NCBI GenBank assembly: GCA_049997955.1
Contig: JAEBDY010000023.1
Coordinates: forward strand, 38,924 to 102,923
Source of the DNA: Umezawaea sp049997955
GTDB taxonomy: Bacteria; Actinomycetota; Actinomycetes; Mycobacteriales; Pseudonocardiaceae
Reading direction: 5' to 3'
DNA: 64,000 nt
Position numbers and translations under genes: made by a program. The stretch's first letter is position 1, and each line of letters starts with the position of its first letter. The notes beneath the pieces were generated by a model. The model was not told where the DNA came from, made no database searches, and was given only the letters and a program-made list of their open reading frames with translations. This document shows, piece after piece, positions 54,729 to 63,946 of this stretch.

Positions 54729-56936
54729 GTGCTCATCAACTCGCGGGTACGAACGGTCGCCGCAGCAACGGCGATCAGCACGCTGATAGGGGGTCTCGTG
54801 ATCGTCGGGGTGGCCTCGGCCGCTCCCGGCTGCAGAGTCGACTACTCGGTACCGACCAAGTGGCAGGGCGGATTCACCGCCAACGTCACCATCACCAACC
54901 TGGGTGACGCGGTGGACGGTTGGCGACTCGCCTGGGCGTTCCCCGGTTCCGAGCGCTACGGCCAAGGCTGGAACGCGGCGTTCACCAGTTCGGGCCCCAG
55001 CACCACGGCGTCCAATGTGGACCACAACAAGCAGATCCCCACCGGCGGTCAGGTGTCGTTCGGCTTCAACGGCACGATGAGCGGCACCGAGGTCGGCACG
55101 CCCGCCTCGTTCGCGCTCAACGGCACGACGTGCACCGGTGGCGTCGACCCGACCGAGCCCACCACCACCACCACAGATCCAGGACCGGGGCCCGAACCGG
55201 GAGATCCCACCGGTCGCAAGCAGGTTGAACGACTGGACCGCGGCGTGATCAGCGTTCGATCGGGCAGTGGGAACCTGGTCAGCTGGCGACTGCTGGCAGG
55301 CGATCCGCAGAACGTGGGCTTCAACGTCTACCGGGCAGGCACGAAGCTGAACCCCTCACCGATCACGGCGTCCGCGAACTACCTCGACAACGGTGGCGCG
55401 GCAGGAGCCTCCTACACCGTCCGGGCAGTGATCGGCGGCACCGAGCAGCCAGCCTCGCCCGCGTCGCTGTCGTTCGGTTCGGGCTACCTGGACGTACCGA
55501 TCCAGCCGCCGGACAGCGGCTATGCCGCCAACGACGCCAGCGTTGGCGACCTGGACGGTGACGGCGACTACGAGTTCGTGCTCAAGTGGGAGCCGACCAA
55601 CGCCAAGGACAACTCGCAGTCCGGTGTGACCGGCAACGTCTTCATCGACGCCTACCGCTTGGACGGCAACCGTCTCTGGCGCATCGACTTGGGCCGAAAC
55701 ATCCGCGCCGGCGCGCACTACACCCAGTTCCAGGTCTACGACTACGACGGCGACGGCAAGGCCGAGGTCGCGATGAAGACCGCGGACGGCACACGTGACG
55801 GTCGGGGCGCGGCGATCGGGAACGCGAGCGCGGACCACCGCAACTCCGACGGTTACATCCTGGCCGGGCCCGAGTTCCTGACGATGTTCAACGGTCAGAC
55901 CGGAGCGGCGACGTCGACGGTCAACTACGACCCACCGCGCGGAAACGTCTCCTCCTGGGGTGACAGCTACGGCAACCGGGTCGACCGGTTCCTCGCAGGC
56001 ACCGCCTACCTCGACGGCGAGCACCCGTCGTTGATCATGGCGCGTGGTTACTACACACGTGCGGTGGTCGCGGCGTGGGACTTCCGCAACGGCACCCTCA
56101 CCAAGCGGTGGACGTTCGACTCCAACGCCTCCGGCAACGGCACCTACGCCGGGCAGGGCAACCACTCGCTGACCATCGGTGACGTCGACCAGGACGGCCG
56201 AGACGAGATCGTCTACGGCGCCGCCACCATCGACGACAACGGCCGTGGCCTGTGGAACACCCGGTTCGGCCACGGCGACGCCGCCCACCTGGGCGACCTC
56301 GATCCGTCCAGGCCGGGCCTGGAGTACTACAAGGTTTCCGAGAACGGCAGCCAGCCCGCGTCGTGGTTCGCCGACGCCCGCACCGGCCAGGTGCTGTGGC
56401 GGACCCCCACCGGTGGCGACAACGGCCGCGGCGTCTCCGCCGACATCTACGCCGGCAGCCCCGGTGCGGAGTCCTGGTCCTCTGCCGACAGCCAGATCCG
56501 CGACACCCGCGGCACCGGCATCGCCCGCAAGCCGTCCTCGGCGAACTTCCTGATCTGGTGGGACGGTGATCCCACCCGTGAATTGCTCGACGGCACCCGC
56601 ATCGACAAGTACGGCACGGGCGGCGACACCCGGCTGCTGTCCGCCTCGGGCGTGCACTCCAACAACGGCACCAAATCCAACCCCTCGCTGAGCGGCGACA
56701 TCCTGGGCGACTGGCGGGAGGAAGTCGTCTGGCCCACCAGCGACAACCGGGCCCTGCGCGTCCACTCGACCCCGAACCAGACCGACCGCCGCATCCCGAC
56801 GCTGATGCACGACACCCAGTACCGCACCGCCATCGCCTGGCAGAACACCGCCTACAACCAACCACCACACCCGAGCTTCCACATCGGCGGCGGCATGACC
56901 ACCTCGCCCTGGCCCGACGTCCACTACGCAGGCTGA
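54729..56936 (+). CDS. Secreted CBM2-PL11 rhamnogalacturonan lyase
   Basis: GTG start six bases after TGGAG. The 735-residue protein has a Sec signal (TVAAATAISTLIGGLVIV, cleavage after ASA). A family-2 carbohydrate-binding module follows at about 33-135 (CRVDYSVPTKWQGGFTANV, then WAFPGSERYGQGWNA). A Pro-Thr-rich linker (EPTTTTTDPGPGPEPG) leads to the PL11 catalytic propeller: QVERLDRGVISVRS, VGDLDGDGDYEFVLKWEP, YDYDGDGKAEVAMKTADG, and HGDAAHLGDLDPSRPGLE, with calcium-binding Asp-rich loops. It should cleave the rhamnogalacturonan I backbone of pectin outside the cell while CBM2 holds it to cellulose. Confidence 0.93.
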   Translation: MLINSRVRTVAAATAISTLIGGLVIVGVASAAPGCRVDYSVPTKWQGGFTANVTITNLGDAVDGWRLAWAFPGSERYGQGWNAAFTSSGPSTTASNVDHNKQIPTGGQVSFGFNGTMSGTEVGTPASFALNGTTCTGGVDPTEPTTTTTDPGPGPEPGDPTGRKQVERLDRGVISVRSGSGNLVSWRLLAGDPQNVGFNVYRAGTKLNPSPITASANYLDNGGAAGASYTVRAVIGGTEQPASPASLSFGSGYLDVPIQPPDSGYAANDASVGDLDGDGDYEFVLKWEPTNAKDNSQSGVTGNVFIDAYRLDGNRLWRIDLGRNIRAGAHYTQFQVYDYDGDGKAEVAMKTADGTRDGRGAAIGNASADHRNSDGYILAGPEFLTMFNGQTGAATSTVNYDPPRGNVSSWGDSYGNRVDRFLAGTAYLDGEHPSLIMARGYYTRAVVAAWDFRNGTLTKRWTFDSNASGNGTYAGQGNHSLTIGDVDQDGRDEIVYGAATIDDNGRGLWNTRFGHGDAAHLGDLDPSRPGLEYYKVSENGSQPASWFADARTGQVLWRTPTGGDNGRGVSADIYAGSPGAESWSSADSQIRDTRGTGIARKPSSANFLIWWDGDPTRELLDGTRIDKYGTGGDTRLLSASGVHSNNGTKSNPSLSGDILGDWREEVVWPTSDNRALRVHSTPNQTDRRIPTLMHDTQYRTAIAWQNTAYNQPPHPSFHIGGGMTTSPWPDVHYAG

Positions 56937-57160
56937 CCAACCCCGAACTGCCCGCGCGTGTCCGGTGACAAGCACCCGGACACGCGCGGGCAACCAGCGT
57001 CAGGCACCAGCACCACGATCATCCAGCCCTTCACGGTCGGCACATGTGCTTCACGACCCCGAGCGGCGGCTCCGGCGTTCCGGGTCTTCACCGTGGCCTC
57101 GGTCAGGCCTGCTGCCGATGTCGGTTGTCGTGGAACCCGTCGATGCACCTGCCGTAGTGG

Positions 57161-57660
57161 TCACGGACCGGGAAAATGACGCACGTCCGCCGGTTGGCTC
57201 ATGGCGACTCCTGTGCCGGTGGTTTCCCTCGTGGGGCGTCGCGCCGTCTCACCTTGGTGGCGCTTAATGAGCCTCACGGCGTTCCAGGACACCGGGGACA
57301 GCTCGACGCTCAGGGTGCCGTCGAGAATGTCGGTGGTCTGCGTACGCGGCACGATCCGGTTCTGGTCGGTCGCGGAGGTGTCGGGGTCGGACAACGTCCA
57401 CGCCTCGGCCACCTCGACGTCGCCGAAAGCGGCCAGCGGGATCTTCACCGTCACCGGCTCGGCCCGGTGGCGGTTCACCATGAACACCACGGTGTCGCCG
57501 GTGTCCGGGTCGTGGGTGGCGACCGCGTCCACCACCGCGACCTCACCGAAGCGCGCGGTCCGGTACGTCGGCGAGGAGATTTCCACCCGCAGTACCTGAC
57601 CGCGGGCCAGTCGGGAGGTCAGCGCGAACGGGCGGAAGATCGTCTGCCGCACGGATCCGG
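57161..57660 (-). pseudogene. C-terminal fragment of a GH51 alpha-L-arabinofuranosidase
   Basis: The minus-strand frame reads RQTIFRPFALTSRLARGQVLRV, TYRTARFGEVAVVDAVATHD, VFMVNRHRAEPVTVKIPL, and LSVELSPVSWNAVRL. This is the C-terminal beta-sandwich of family-51 arabinofuranosidases. The catalytic barrel is absent; upstream the frame is nonsense and overlaps another relic on the plus strand. It may once have been part of the plant-polysaccharide set. Confidence 0.7.
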
Positions 57661-57699
57661 CAGGGTGCCACCCTCGACCTGTGATCCCTTGTCGCGCTT

Positions 57700-57926
57700 C
57701 CCGCCCCCGATGCGCCCGGTCTATCGTTCCGAAACACTCCTGGACCCCCGGCACAGCCGGGTCGCGGCAGGCCCCGCCATCGAACAGAGCGACGTGCACT
57801 GCGACGACATCGCCGCATTCATCGCCGCGGCCCTGCACGAGCCCGTGCCTGGGCCGTGTGATCGTCGAGCTTGCCTCCGGTGACATCCCCGTCGCGGACG
57901 CCATCATCCGCCTCGCAGCGGTCTGA
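57700..57926 (+). pseudogene. C-terminal fragment of an NAD(P)H-binding atypical SDR
   Basis: The plus strand reads AIEQSDVHCDDIAAFIAAAL and HEPVPG in one frame, then RVIVELASGDIPVADAII in the next. This is the tail of YwnB/NmrA-like NAD(P)H-binding epimerase relatives ('DVAxxIAAxLxEPxxGRxxELxGGDxPIAEAV'). The Rossmann half is missing and a frameshift divides the remnant. Confidence 0.55.
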
Positions 57927-58001
57927 CCGCCCTCCGGCGCGACAAACCGCCCAGCATCAAGGAAGTAGCCAAATCTCTGGCCGGATGGCAACGTCGACTG
58001 A

Positions 58002-58214
58002 TCAGTTTGTGCCGTACATCCTCAAGATCGGGTCGGCTGCGGTCATGGCAGTCTTCGCGTCCAGCTCCCAGCCTTCGGCATACGCCGGGGCGAACTCCTC
58101 TTCGCCCAGTGCGGACTGACCTTGACGGGTGAGGTCGAGGACCTGCCAGCCGTCGAGCGGATAGTTCATCCGCAGGCGTGCTACGGTTTCACTGAGCGGA
58201 TGAAGTATCCGCAT
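58002..58214 (-). CDS. Small hypothetical protein (about 70 residues)
   Basis: A minus-strand frame from ATG (MRILHPLSETVARLRMN) to MTAADPILRMYGTN, divergent from the following SDR. The composition looks protein-like (GWQVLDLTRQGQSALGEEEFAPAYAEGWELDAK), and a shorter ATG start is present 15 codons in. I do not recognise a family; it may be a degraded end of a larger gene. Confidence 0.3.
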   Translation of the reverse strand: MRILHPLSETVARLRMNYPLDGWQVLDLTRQGQSALGEEEFAPAYAEGWELDAKTAMTAADPILRMYGTN

Positions 58215-58230
58215 GGTGAGGGGAGTGCTC

Positions 58231-59121
58231 GTGAAACGGACAGCTGTGGTCACGGCCGGAACAGCCGGCATCGGTCTGGAGACGGCGTTGGGGTTGGCGG
58301 CAGCCGGCTACGCGGTCACGGTGGTCGGTCGCGACGCGGGTCGGGGTGCCGCCGCGGTCGACCGGATCACCGCGGCGGCACCGACGCATCCCGCCCGGTT
58401 CCTGGCCGCGGACCTCGGATCGCTCGACGAGGTCCGCGGGCTCGCCGCTCGGATCGCTACCGACCACACGACCTCGGGTGATCCGCTGACCGTGCTGGTC
58501 AACAACGTCGGGGCCATGTTCGCCGATCGGCGGGACCTGGACGGCGTCGAGGCGTCCTTCGTCGTCAACCACCTCTCGCCGTACCTGTTGACCGAGTTGC
58601 TGCTGCCGGTGCTGACGGCCGGTGCGCCGAGCAGGATCGTCAACGTGACCTCGGGTTCGATCGGCGTCGCGAAGCGGGTGTTCGACGCCGTCGAGCCGCC
58701 GGGGGGCTACTACGGCTTCCACTGGTACGGACGTGCCAAGCTCGCCAACCTCGCTTACACGCTCGACTTGGCCGCACGGCTCGACGGGACGGGGGTCTCG
58801 GTCTTCGCCGCCGATCCGGGGGGCGCCGCGACCGACATGACCGCCGGCACCATGGCCGACCCGAAGATCGTTTCGCCGGGGCTGCGGCTGCTGTGGCCGC
58901 TGGTCCGGCGCAAGTTCGAACGCTCGACCGCGGGCCCGGCGTCGACGGCGGCCAAGCCGTCGATCTTCGCCGCCGTGGACGATGCGCTGACCGGCCGGAC
59001 CGGCGTGGTCATCGGCGCCCAAGCACACCCGGTGGCGCCATTCCGCGCGGCGATCGACCCCCGCGTCGCCCAAGCCGTGCGCAGGCTCAGCGAACGGCAC
59101 GCGCCCCTCGTGACCGCGTGA
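58231..59121 (+). CDS. Short-chain dehydrogenase/reductase (retinol-dehydrogenase-like)
   Basis: The GTG at 58231 is chosen for its GAGGGGAG six bases upstream; an ATG six codons earlier is in frame. The 296-residue protein has TAGTAGIGLETALGLAAAG as cofactor loop, LVNNVGAMFADR for NNAG, the serine in NVTSGSIG and the YGRAKLAN active site. The extended C-terminus and the insert before the active site fit the RDH11/WW-oxidoreductase-like SDR branch. The substrate is unknown. It is an intact single gene among relics. Confidence 0.85.
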   Translation: MKRTAVVTAGTAGIGLETALGLAAAGYAVTVVGRDAGRGAAAVDRITAAAPTHPARFLAADLGSLDEVRGLAARIATDHTTSGDPLTVLVNNVGAMFADRRDLDGVEASFVVNHLSPYLLTELLLPVLTAGAPSRIVNVTSGSIGVAKRVFDAVEPPGGYYGFHWYGRAKLANLAYTLDLAARLDGTGVSVFAADPGGAATDMTAGTMADPKIVSPGLRLLWPLVRRKFERSTAGPASTAAKPSIFAAVDDALTGRTGVVIGAQAHPVAPFRAAIDPRVAQAVRRLSERHAPLVTA

Positions 59122-59515
59122 CCGTCCGAAATGGATTTCGTGCTGGACACCCTGCTCGTCGAATTCGCCAGGGTGCGTGACCGCGGCTACAGCACGTCGG
59201 ATGGGGAGTGGGAACGCGGTGTCCGCCCCCGGTCTATGACTTCATCTCCTGGGTCGCCGCCGCCCTCAACGTCTCCGCCCCGAAGGGAAGTCTTCCGCGA
59301 TAAGCCCTCGACTCCAGTCCCCGCACGTCCGGCGGACTTCAAGAGGATGAACTCGCTCGCAAGGCTTGCAGCGCAGGCAGCTGATACCTGGTGTGAGCGC
59401 GCAAGGGATGCCTGGGATACCGGTGCCGTAGGTGTCACGAGGTGCTGGTGTGAGTGGGGTGAGCTCAGACAGTCGTAGCATCTGATCTCGGTGTTCGGGG
59501 GATTCCCTGTCGTGC

Positions 59516-59730
59516 GCAGGATGCCGATGTTGACCGAGCGGGAAGATATCTCCCGTGGGCTCGTAGAATCGTTGCGTATAAGGAGATCGCCATCCTGATC
59601 GGTCGTGATCCCTCGGTCGTGTCGCGTGAGGTCGCCCGTTATGGCGGGCGTGGCGGATACCAGGCGGTACAGGCGGACCGGGCCGCGACGAGGGGGCGCG
59701 GCCGAAGGCGATGGCGGTGTATCGGTCTGT
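59516..59730 (+). pseudogene. N-terminal relic of an IS30-family transposase
   Basis: MPMLTEREDISRGLVESL in one frame continues after a shift as EIAILIGRDPSVVSREVARYGG and GGYQAVQADRAA. This is the IS30 N-terminal helix-turn-helix. Nothing of the catalytic core follows. Confidence 0.7.
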
Positions 59731-59785
59731 CCGTACATGTTCTGTGCGGTTCGATCCGTGTGGCGATTCGCGTGGAGCGTCGACG

Positions 59786-59919
59786 ATGAGAACGCTCGCG
59801 CCCGCCGACCTGCTGCTCGACGACTCCGACACCGCTCGGCGCCACCGCGTCCACGACCGGTTCCTCGACCTGGTCCTGGACGCGACCCGCGCCGAAGGCA
59901 GCGCGTCCCCCTCGCCTAG
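59786..59919 (+). pseudogene. 5' end of an unknown gene cut by an IS5 element
   Basis: ATG after a GTGGAG site reads MRTLAPADLLLDDSDTARRH and continues with good codon bias until a CTAG sequence, where IS5-type sequence begins. The family is not recognisable from 45 residues. Confidence 0.45.
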
Positions 59920-60582
59920 GGCGTATTTCGCGGGTCATGGGACCGGGTCGCGCAGCCAGATCCGAATCGATGCCACATCGATGGTCCCTGGTAGATGACT
60001 TCGAGCTTGTCGAAGCGGGTCGCGACCGCCCGGAAACCCTTGAGCTCGTTGAAACACCGCTCGGTGGTGTTGCGGTCCTTGTAACCCTCGGCGTCAAAAA
60101 CCGGTGGCCTGCCACCGGCGCTGCCCAGCTTGAGCCGGTTGACTTTCTGGTCCTGCTTGACCGGAATGACCGCCGTGATCCCACGACCGCGAAGGAAGGC
60201 CCGGTTGGCCCTTGGAGGAGTAGGCCTTGTCGCCCATTACCCGCGCCGGACGCGTCCGAGGCCGTCCCGTACCGCGGCGCGGGATGCGGATCTGCTTGAG
60301 CAGTGGGATGAACCGGGGCGAGTCGCCGTGCTGGCCGGGGCTGGTCCGCCGGGCGATCGGGCGGCATCGCCGGTCGGCGACCAGGTGGATTTTGGTGCTC
60401 AGTCCGCCGCGGGATCGGCCGATTCCTTCGCGGTCGGGTCGGGATTTCCTGTCATTCGACGGTGCCCCCCGTGTCGTCCTCGGGTGTGTCCTGGACGGTG
60501 GGCGGGCGGCGTGCTCCGGCGGTGTGCTGGTGGGCGCGGACCACGGTGGAATCCACCCCCCACCGTCCAGTCCGCGCGCTCG
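59920..60582 (-). pseudogene. IS5 (IS427-group) transposase relic
   Basis: Minus-strand frames contain HTRGRHRMTGN-like N-terminal pieces, RSRGGLSTKIHLVADRRCRP, SPRFIPLLKQIRIPR, RPARVMGDKAYSSK, and finally FDKLEVIYQG, the order of IS427-group transposases. Several frameshifts separate them. The N-terminal end is cut off by the IS3 element, so the IS3 copy inserted later. Confidence 0.75.
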
Positions 60583-60637
60583 TGAGGTTGTCCCCTTGGA
60601 TCGGACACCCTGATCCCAGACAACGGTCTGGGGAAGG

Positions 60638-60937
60638 ATGTTCCTCGTGTCAGGCAAGTCGAGGTACCCCGAGCAGTTCCGCAAGGACGCCGTCGCGCTG
60701 GCTCGCTCGTCGGACCGTCCGTTGCGTCAGGTCGCCCGCGAGCTGGGCGTGAACCACGAGACCCTGCGTGCCTGGGTCAAGGCCGCCGAACACACCGAAG
60801 TCACACCGTCGGAGGCGTCCTCGGCAGCCGACCAGGCCGAGCTGCGCACCTTGCGCAAACGGGTGGCGGAACTGGAGTTGGAGAAGGACATCCTCCGCAA
60901 GGCAGCCGCGTATTTTGCACAGGAGATGGGTCGTTGA
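60638..60937 (+). CDS. IS3 OrfA (helix-turn-helix subunit)
   Basis: A 99-residue protein with the IS3 OrfA helix-turn-helix (YPEQFRKDAVALARSSD, RQVARELGVNHETLRAWVKA) and a leucine-zipper-like end (LRTLRKRVAELELEKDILRKAAAYFA). The stop overlaps the OrfB start (TTGA), where IS3 elements usually make the OrfAB fusion by frameshifting. Confidence 0.92.
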   Translation: MFLVSGKSRYPEQFRKDAVALARSSDRPLRQVARELGVNHETLRAWVKAAEHTEVTPSEASSAADQAELRTLRKRVAELELEKDILRKAAAYFAQEMGR

Positions 60938-61817
60938 CCCGCAGCTACCGGTTCATCTCCGAACACCGCGCCGTCTTCGGCGTCACCCGGCTGTGCAGGG
61001 TCCTGCGAGTGCGGCGCCCAGGCTTCTACGAATGGCTCGCCGCCGCCCCGACCAGGGCCGAACGAGCCGCGCAGGACCACGAGTTGGCCCGGGAGATCAC
61101 CGAGGTCCATGGCGAGCACCGCGGCGCCTACGGGCGCCCGCGGGTCACCGTCGAACTGCGGCGTCGTGGACGTCGGGTCAACCACAAACGCGTGCGCCGG
61201 ATCATGTGCGAACACGGGATCGTCGGGCTCACCCGACGGCGCCGCCGATCGCTGACCAGACAGGATCACGCCGCCGCACCCGTAGCGGATCTGATCGCCG
61301 GGACTTCACTGCCCAGGCTCCCGGCGAACGCCTGGTCGGCGACATCACCTACCTGCCCACCGGTGAGGGCTGGCTCTACCTGGCCACGGTGATCGACCTG
61401 CACACCCGCGAGGTGATCGGACACGCGATGGCCGACCACCTGCGCGCCGACCTGGTCCGCGACGCCCTCGACCTCGCCGCCGGACGTGGTCTGATCAGCG
61501 CGGACGCGATCTTTCACGCCGACCGCGGAGCGCAATACACGTCCCGAATGTTCCGGTCCGCCCTGGCCGGGCACGGCATACGCCCGTCCATGGGACGAAC
61601 CGGGTCGTGCTTCGACAACGCCGTCGCCGAGTCGTTCTTCGCCACCCTCAAAACCGAGATCGGCACCACCGTCTGGGCCACCCGAGACGACGCCCGACGA
61701 GATGTATTCGCCTACCTCGGCTACTACAACCACCACCGTATACATTCGACACTCGACTACCGCACTCCACACGAAGTCCGGGTCGGTTATCGTCAAGGTC
61801 ACGCCCTCGTGGCATGA
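60934..61817 (+). pseudogene. IS3 OrfB integrase with one frameshift
   Basis: The first frame gives the IS3 HTH_21 region (VTRLCRVLRVRRPGFYEWLA, HRGAYGRPRVTVELRRRGR, RRIMCEHGIVGL). Near 61296, after PVADLIA, the expected GRDFTA is found only in the next frame, which then continues with the catalytic core: D in VGDITYLPT, D in FHADRGAQYTS and E in NAVAESFFATLKTE. One base appears to be missing. The transposase is thus broken unless the sequence is in error or recoding occurs. Confidence 0.85.
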
Positions 61818-61981
61818 AATCCCGGTGCCCGGTTCTCGGGGACAACCTCAGTTGGCCAGCGTGACGCTCGGCTGCCGTCGGTGTCGTCTCGCAGGAACGG
61901 CCGAAACCACTCCACACGGCATGACAGGACATTCGACAGGAGTCGAATTCCGCTGGCTGATGCCGCTCGATTCAGCGCTAC

Positions 61982-62019
61982 TTGACACCGGACGTCAACT
62001 ACTTGACACTTCTCGTCAA
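61982..62019. promoter_or_regulatory. Two tandem TTGAC-N7-GTCAA operators before the HTH gene
   Basis: TTGAC and GTCAA flank a 7-base spacer at 61982-61998 and again at 62003-62019. The 21-base unit repeats in phase (CTACTTGACAC at the start of each). The block ends directly before the GGAGGTGG ribosome binding site. The arrangement is that of a strong repressor or autoregulator site. Confidence 0.75.
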
Positions 62020-62031
62020 GGAGGTGGGCCG

Positions 62032-62472
62032 ATGTTGGATTCGCACGACGCGCTGGTCGAGCAACTGGTCGCTGTGGTGCGGCAGCGACTGCTCGATCCA
62101 CTGGAGATCCTGCTGGACGTCGAGCAGCCGGTGGACCGAGTCCGGGCGGCGGCCGAGGACTGGGCGACACAACTGCTCGGCGAGGACCAGATCGCCGCAG
62201 TGATGTGCACCGCCCGACTGATCGCCGCCCTCTACCCCGGTGATCGCTTCGAGCCACTAGCCGACTGGTGGGGCACGCCGTTCGGGCGGGTCGTCGCGCG
62301 CCGGGCCGGCTATCCGGGCATGGACCACGTCTCCTACAGCGTCGCCGGCGCCATGCTCGGCATTACCCGACAGGGTGTGCACGACCTCGTGACCAGGGGA
62401 AAGCTCGCCCGTCACGCCGACGGCGGCGTGACGACGGAATCCATCAGCAACCGGATGAGGGGCCTGAAATGA
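62032..62472 (+). CDS. Helix-turn-helix protein of unknown family, probable autoregulator
   Basis: ATG five bases after GGAGGTGG. The 146-residue protein is mostly helical. Its C-terminal part, YSVAGAMLGITRQGVHDLVT and GKLARHADGGVTTESI, looks like an excisionase/MerR-type helix-turn-helix in which a second helix reads the DNA. The N-terminal 80 residues (EQPVDRVRAAAEDWATQLLG) match nothing I recognise. It is preceded by two tandem palindromes and followed by an overlapping hydrolase gene, so autoregulation of a two-gene operon is likely. Confidence 0.7.
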   Translation: MLDSHDALVEQLVAVVRQRLLDPLEILLDVEQPVDRVRAAAEDWATQLLGEDQIAAVMCTARLIAALYPGDRFEPLADWWGTPFGRVVARRAGYPGMDHVSYSVAGAMLGITRQGVHDLVTRGKLARHADGGVTTESISNRMRGLK

Positions 62473-63164
62473 TCGACTTCGGCGGATCGGGATCGCAGGT
62501 GCTCCTGCTGCACGGTCTGGGCGGCAGCGCGGAGGACTGGCGCGAGTTCGCCTGCCACCTGACCGACACCCACCACGTGCTCGCCGTCGATCTGCGCGCG
62601 GAACTTCCTTGGTCGTGGGACATCGCACTGGCTGACATCGAGGCGCTCGGCCTGGACAACCCGGCCGTGGTCGGCATGTCCTACGGCGGCATGATCGCCG
62701 GCCGATGGGGGGCGCGACACCCGGAGTGCCCCGCGGTGGTCAGCATCGACGGCCATCGCGGCGGCCTCACCGCACCGGCGAACTACCCTGGCATGGCGCC
62801 CGCCCGAGTCGAATCGGAGCTGGCCGCATTGCGGGCGGTGTTCGAGGCGCAAGCGCAGACTCCGTTCCTGCGTGCCGTGTTCGACGCCTTCCTCGCGGAT
62901 GACACCATCAACGCCTTCGCCACGGCGCGATGCCCGATCTTGGTGTTGTTGGCGACGAGGAACATCGAGCAGGCACGGGACTTCGACGAGCTGATGGCCG
63001 CCGGTCGCCGCGGCGTCGAACGTGACCTGGCAGCCGCGGCCGCGGCGAATCCGAACCTCACCGTCACGAAGGTCGACGGCACCCACGGCATGGTCGCGAC
63101 GCAACCTGCCGCCATCGCCGCCATCGTCCGTCAGTTCCTGCCGCCGTCCCGGAACGAACTCTGA
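62469..63164 (+). CDS. Alpha/beta hydrolase
   Basis: ATG overlaps the preceding stop (ATGA). The 231-residue protein has the oxyanion segment LLLHGLGGSAEDW, the nucleophile elbow GMSYGG and the catalytic histidine in DGTHGMV. It is short for the family, and the cap region is reduced. The substrate cannot be told. Coupling to the HTH protein suggests a small-molecule-responsive unit, where the hydrolase may destroy the effector. Confidence 0.85.
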   Translation: MIDFGGSGSQVLLLHGLGGSAEDWREFACHLTDTHHVLAVDLRAELPWSWDIALADIEALGLDNPAVVGMSYGGMIAGRWGARHPECPAVVSIDGHRGGLTAPANYPGMAPARVESELAALRAVFEAQAQTPFLRAVFDAFLADDTINAFATARCPILVLLATRNIEQARDFDELMAAGRRGVERDLAAAAAANPNLTVTKVDGTHGMVATQPAAIAAIVRQFLPPSRNEL

Positions 63165-63293
63165 ACCTCCATGCGATCAGCTGGCAGGCGGTCGAACTCC
63201 TCCGGGCCCAGCGCACCAGGCAGCAAGCAACCGCTGGTATGCCGCCAACGCCGCCGGGTAGGCGGGACGCATTGCTGCGCCCCGCCCCCCTCA

Positions 63294-63328
63294 GAACCGT
63301 GCGTGCATCTCGTCGATGCACACGGCTC
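63294..63328 (-). ncRNA. Group II intron-like hairpin remnant
   Basis: On the minus strand GAGCCGTG and GTGCATC pair with GATGCAC and CACGGTTC, followed by a G-rich run. This stem, 'GAGCCGTGTGC ... GCACGCACGGTTC', is the conserved structure near the reading frame of bacterial group II introns. No reverse transcriptase gene is present. It lies next to the broken IS5 gene and is probably a leftover of an intron insertion. Confidence 0.5.
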
Positions 63329-63479
63329 AAGCAAACCCCTTGGGGCGATTCAGGAATACAGAATTACTGGTTCCTTGCTGGCGCCGGTTGCCCGTCGCTG
63401 GCAGTAGGAGTGAACGAGACGGGTGTCGTCCGGCGTGCCGTGTATCCCGTGGGCGATGATGTGTTGTCTGGTGAGGTGC

Positions 63480-63841
63480 GAGCCGTCGATCACCGCCCTC
63501 GACCAGTCCAGCGCGCCGGCACCGTTGAGCTCGGCGAGCAGTTATTCGTGCAGGCGTTGCCATACCCCGGCGTCGTTCCAGTCCCGCAGCCGCCGCCAAC
63601 AGGTCATACCGGAGCCGAAGCCCAGCTCCTGGGGCAGGAACTCCCATTGAATGGCCGTGTACAGCACGAACAGGATGCCGCACAACGCTTTGCGGTCATC
63701 CAGTCGAGGACGACCAGGATGACGGGGGTCGCGCTGGACAACCGGCAACAGCGGCTCGACACGTCGCCACAACTCGTCGGACACGATCCAGGGTGGTTGC
63801 TGACCCTTCCTCACGCCCTGATCAACAACCCAGGTGATCAA
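63480..63841 (-). pseudogene. IS5-family transposase, N-terminal part
   Basis: From ATG at 63841: RKGQQPPWIVSDELWRRVEPL, RDPRHPGRPRLDDRKALCGI, and LPQELGFGSGMTCWRRLRDWN, ending at a stop after LHE; a second frame continues with LDWSRAVIDGSH, the first catalytic aspartate. Similarity then ends. The N-terminal third of an IS5 (IS1421/IS427-like) transposase thus remains, truncated near the intron-like sequence. Confidence 0.75.
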
Positions 63842-63946
63842 GCTATTCCGTCGTTTTTGTTAGGAGTTCTAAGCTTGATTTTTAAGTCTTTCTGTCCGTT
63901 TTGGTGACCTTTCCAGGGTGGTGGAGTGGAGCCTGCTGGGAGTTTC

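Larger units (their letters stand above)
60583..61850 (+). mobile_element. IS3-family element with 13-bp terminal inverted repeats
   Basis: TGAGGTTGTCCCC at the left and its exact complement GGGGACAACCTCA at the right, with the TG...CA ends typical of IS3. Two reading frames, OrfA and OrfB, fill the 1268 bases in the usual overlapping arrangement. Flanks differ (IS5 relic on the left, unrelated sequence on the right), so the right side may have been rearranged after insertion. Confidence 0.88.
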
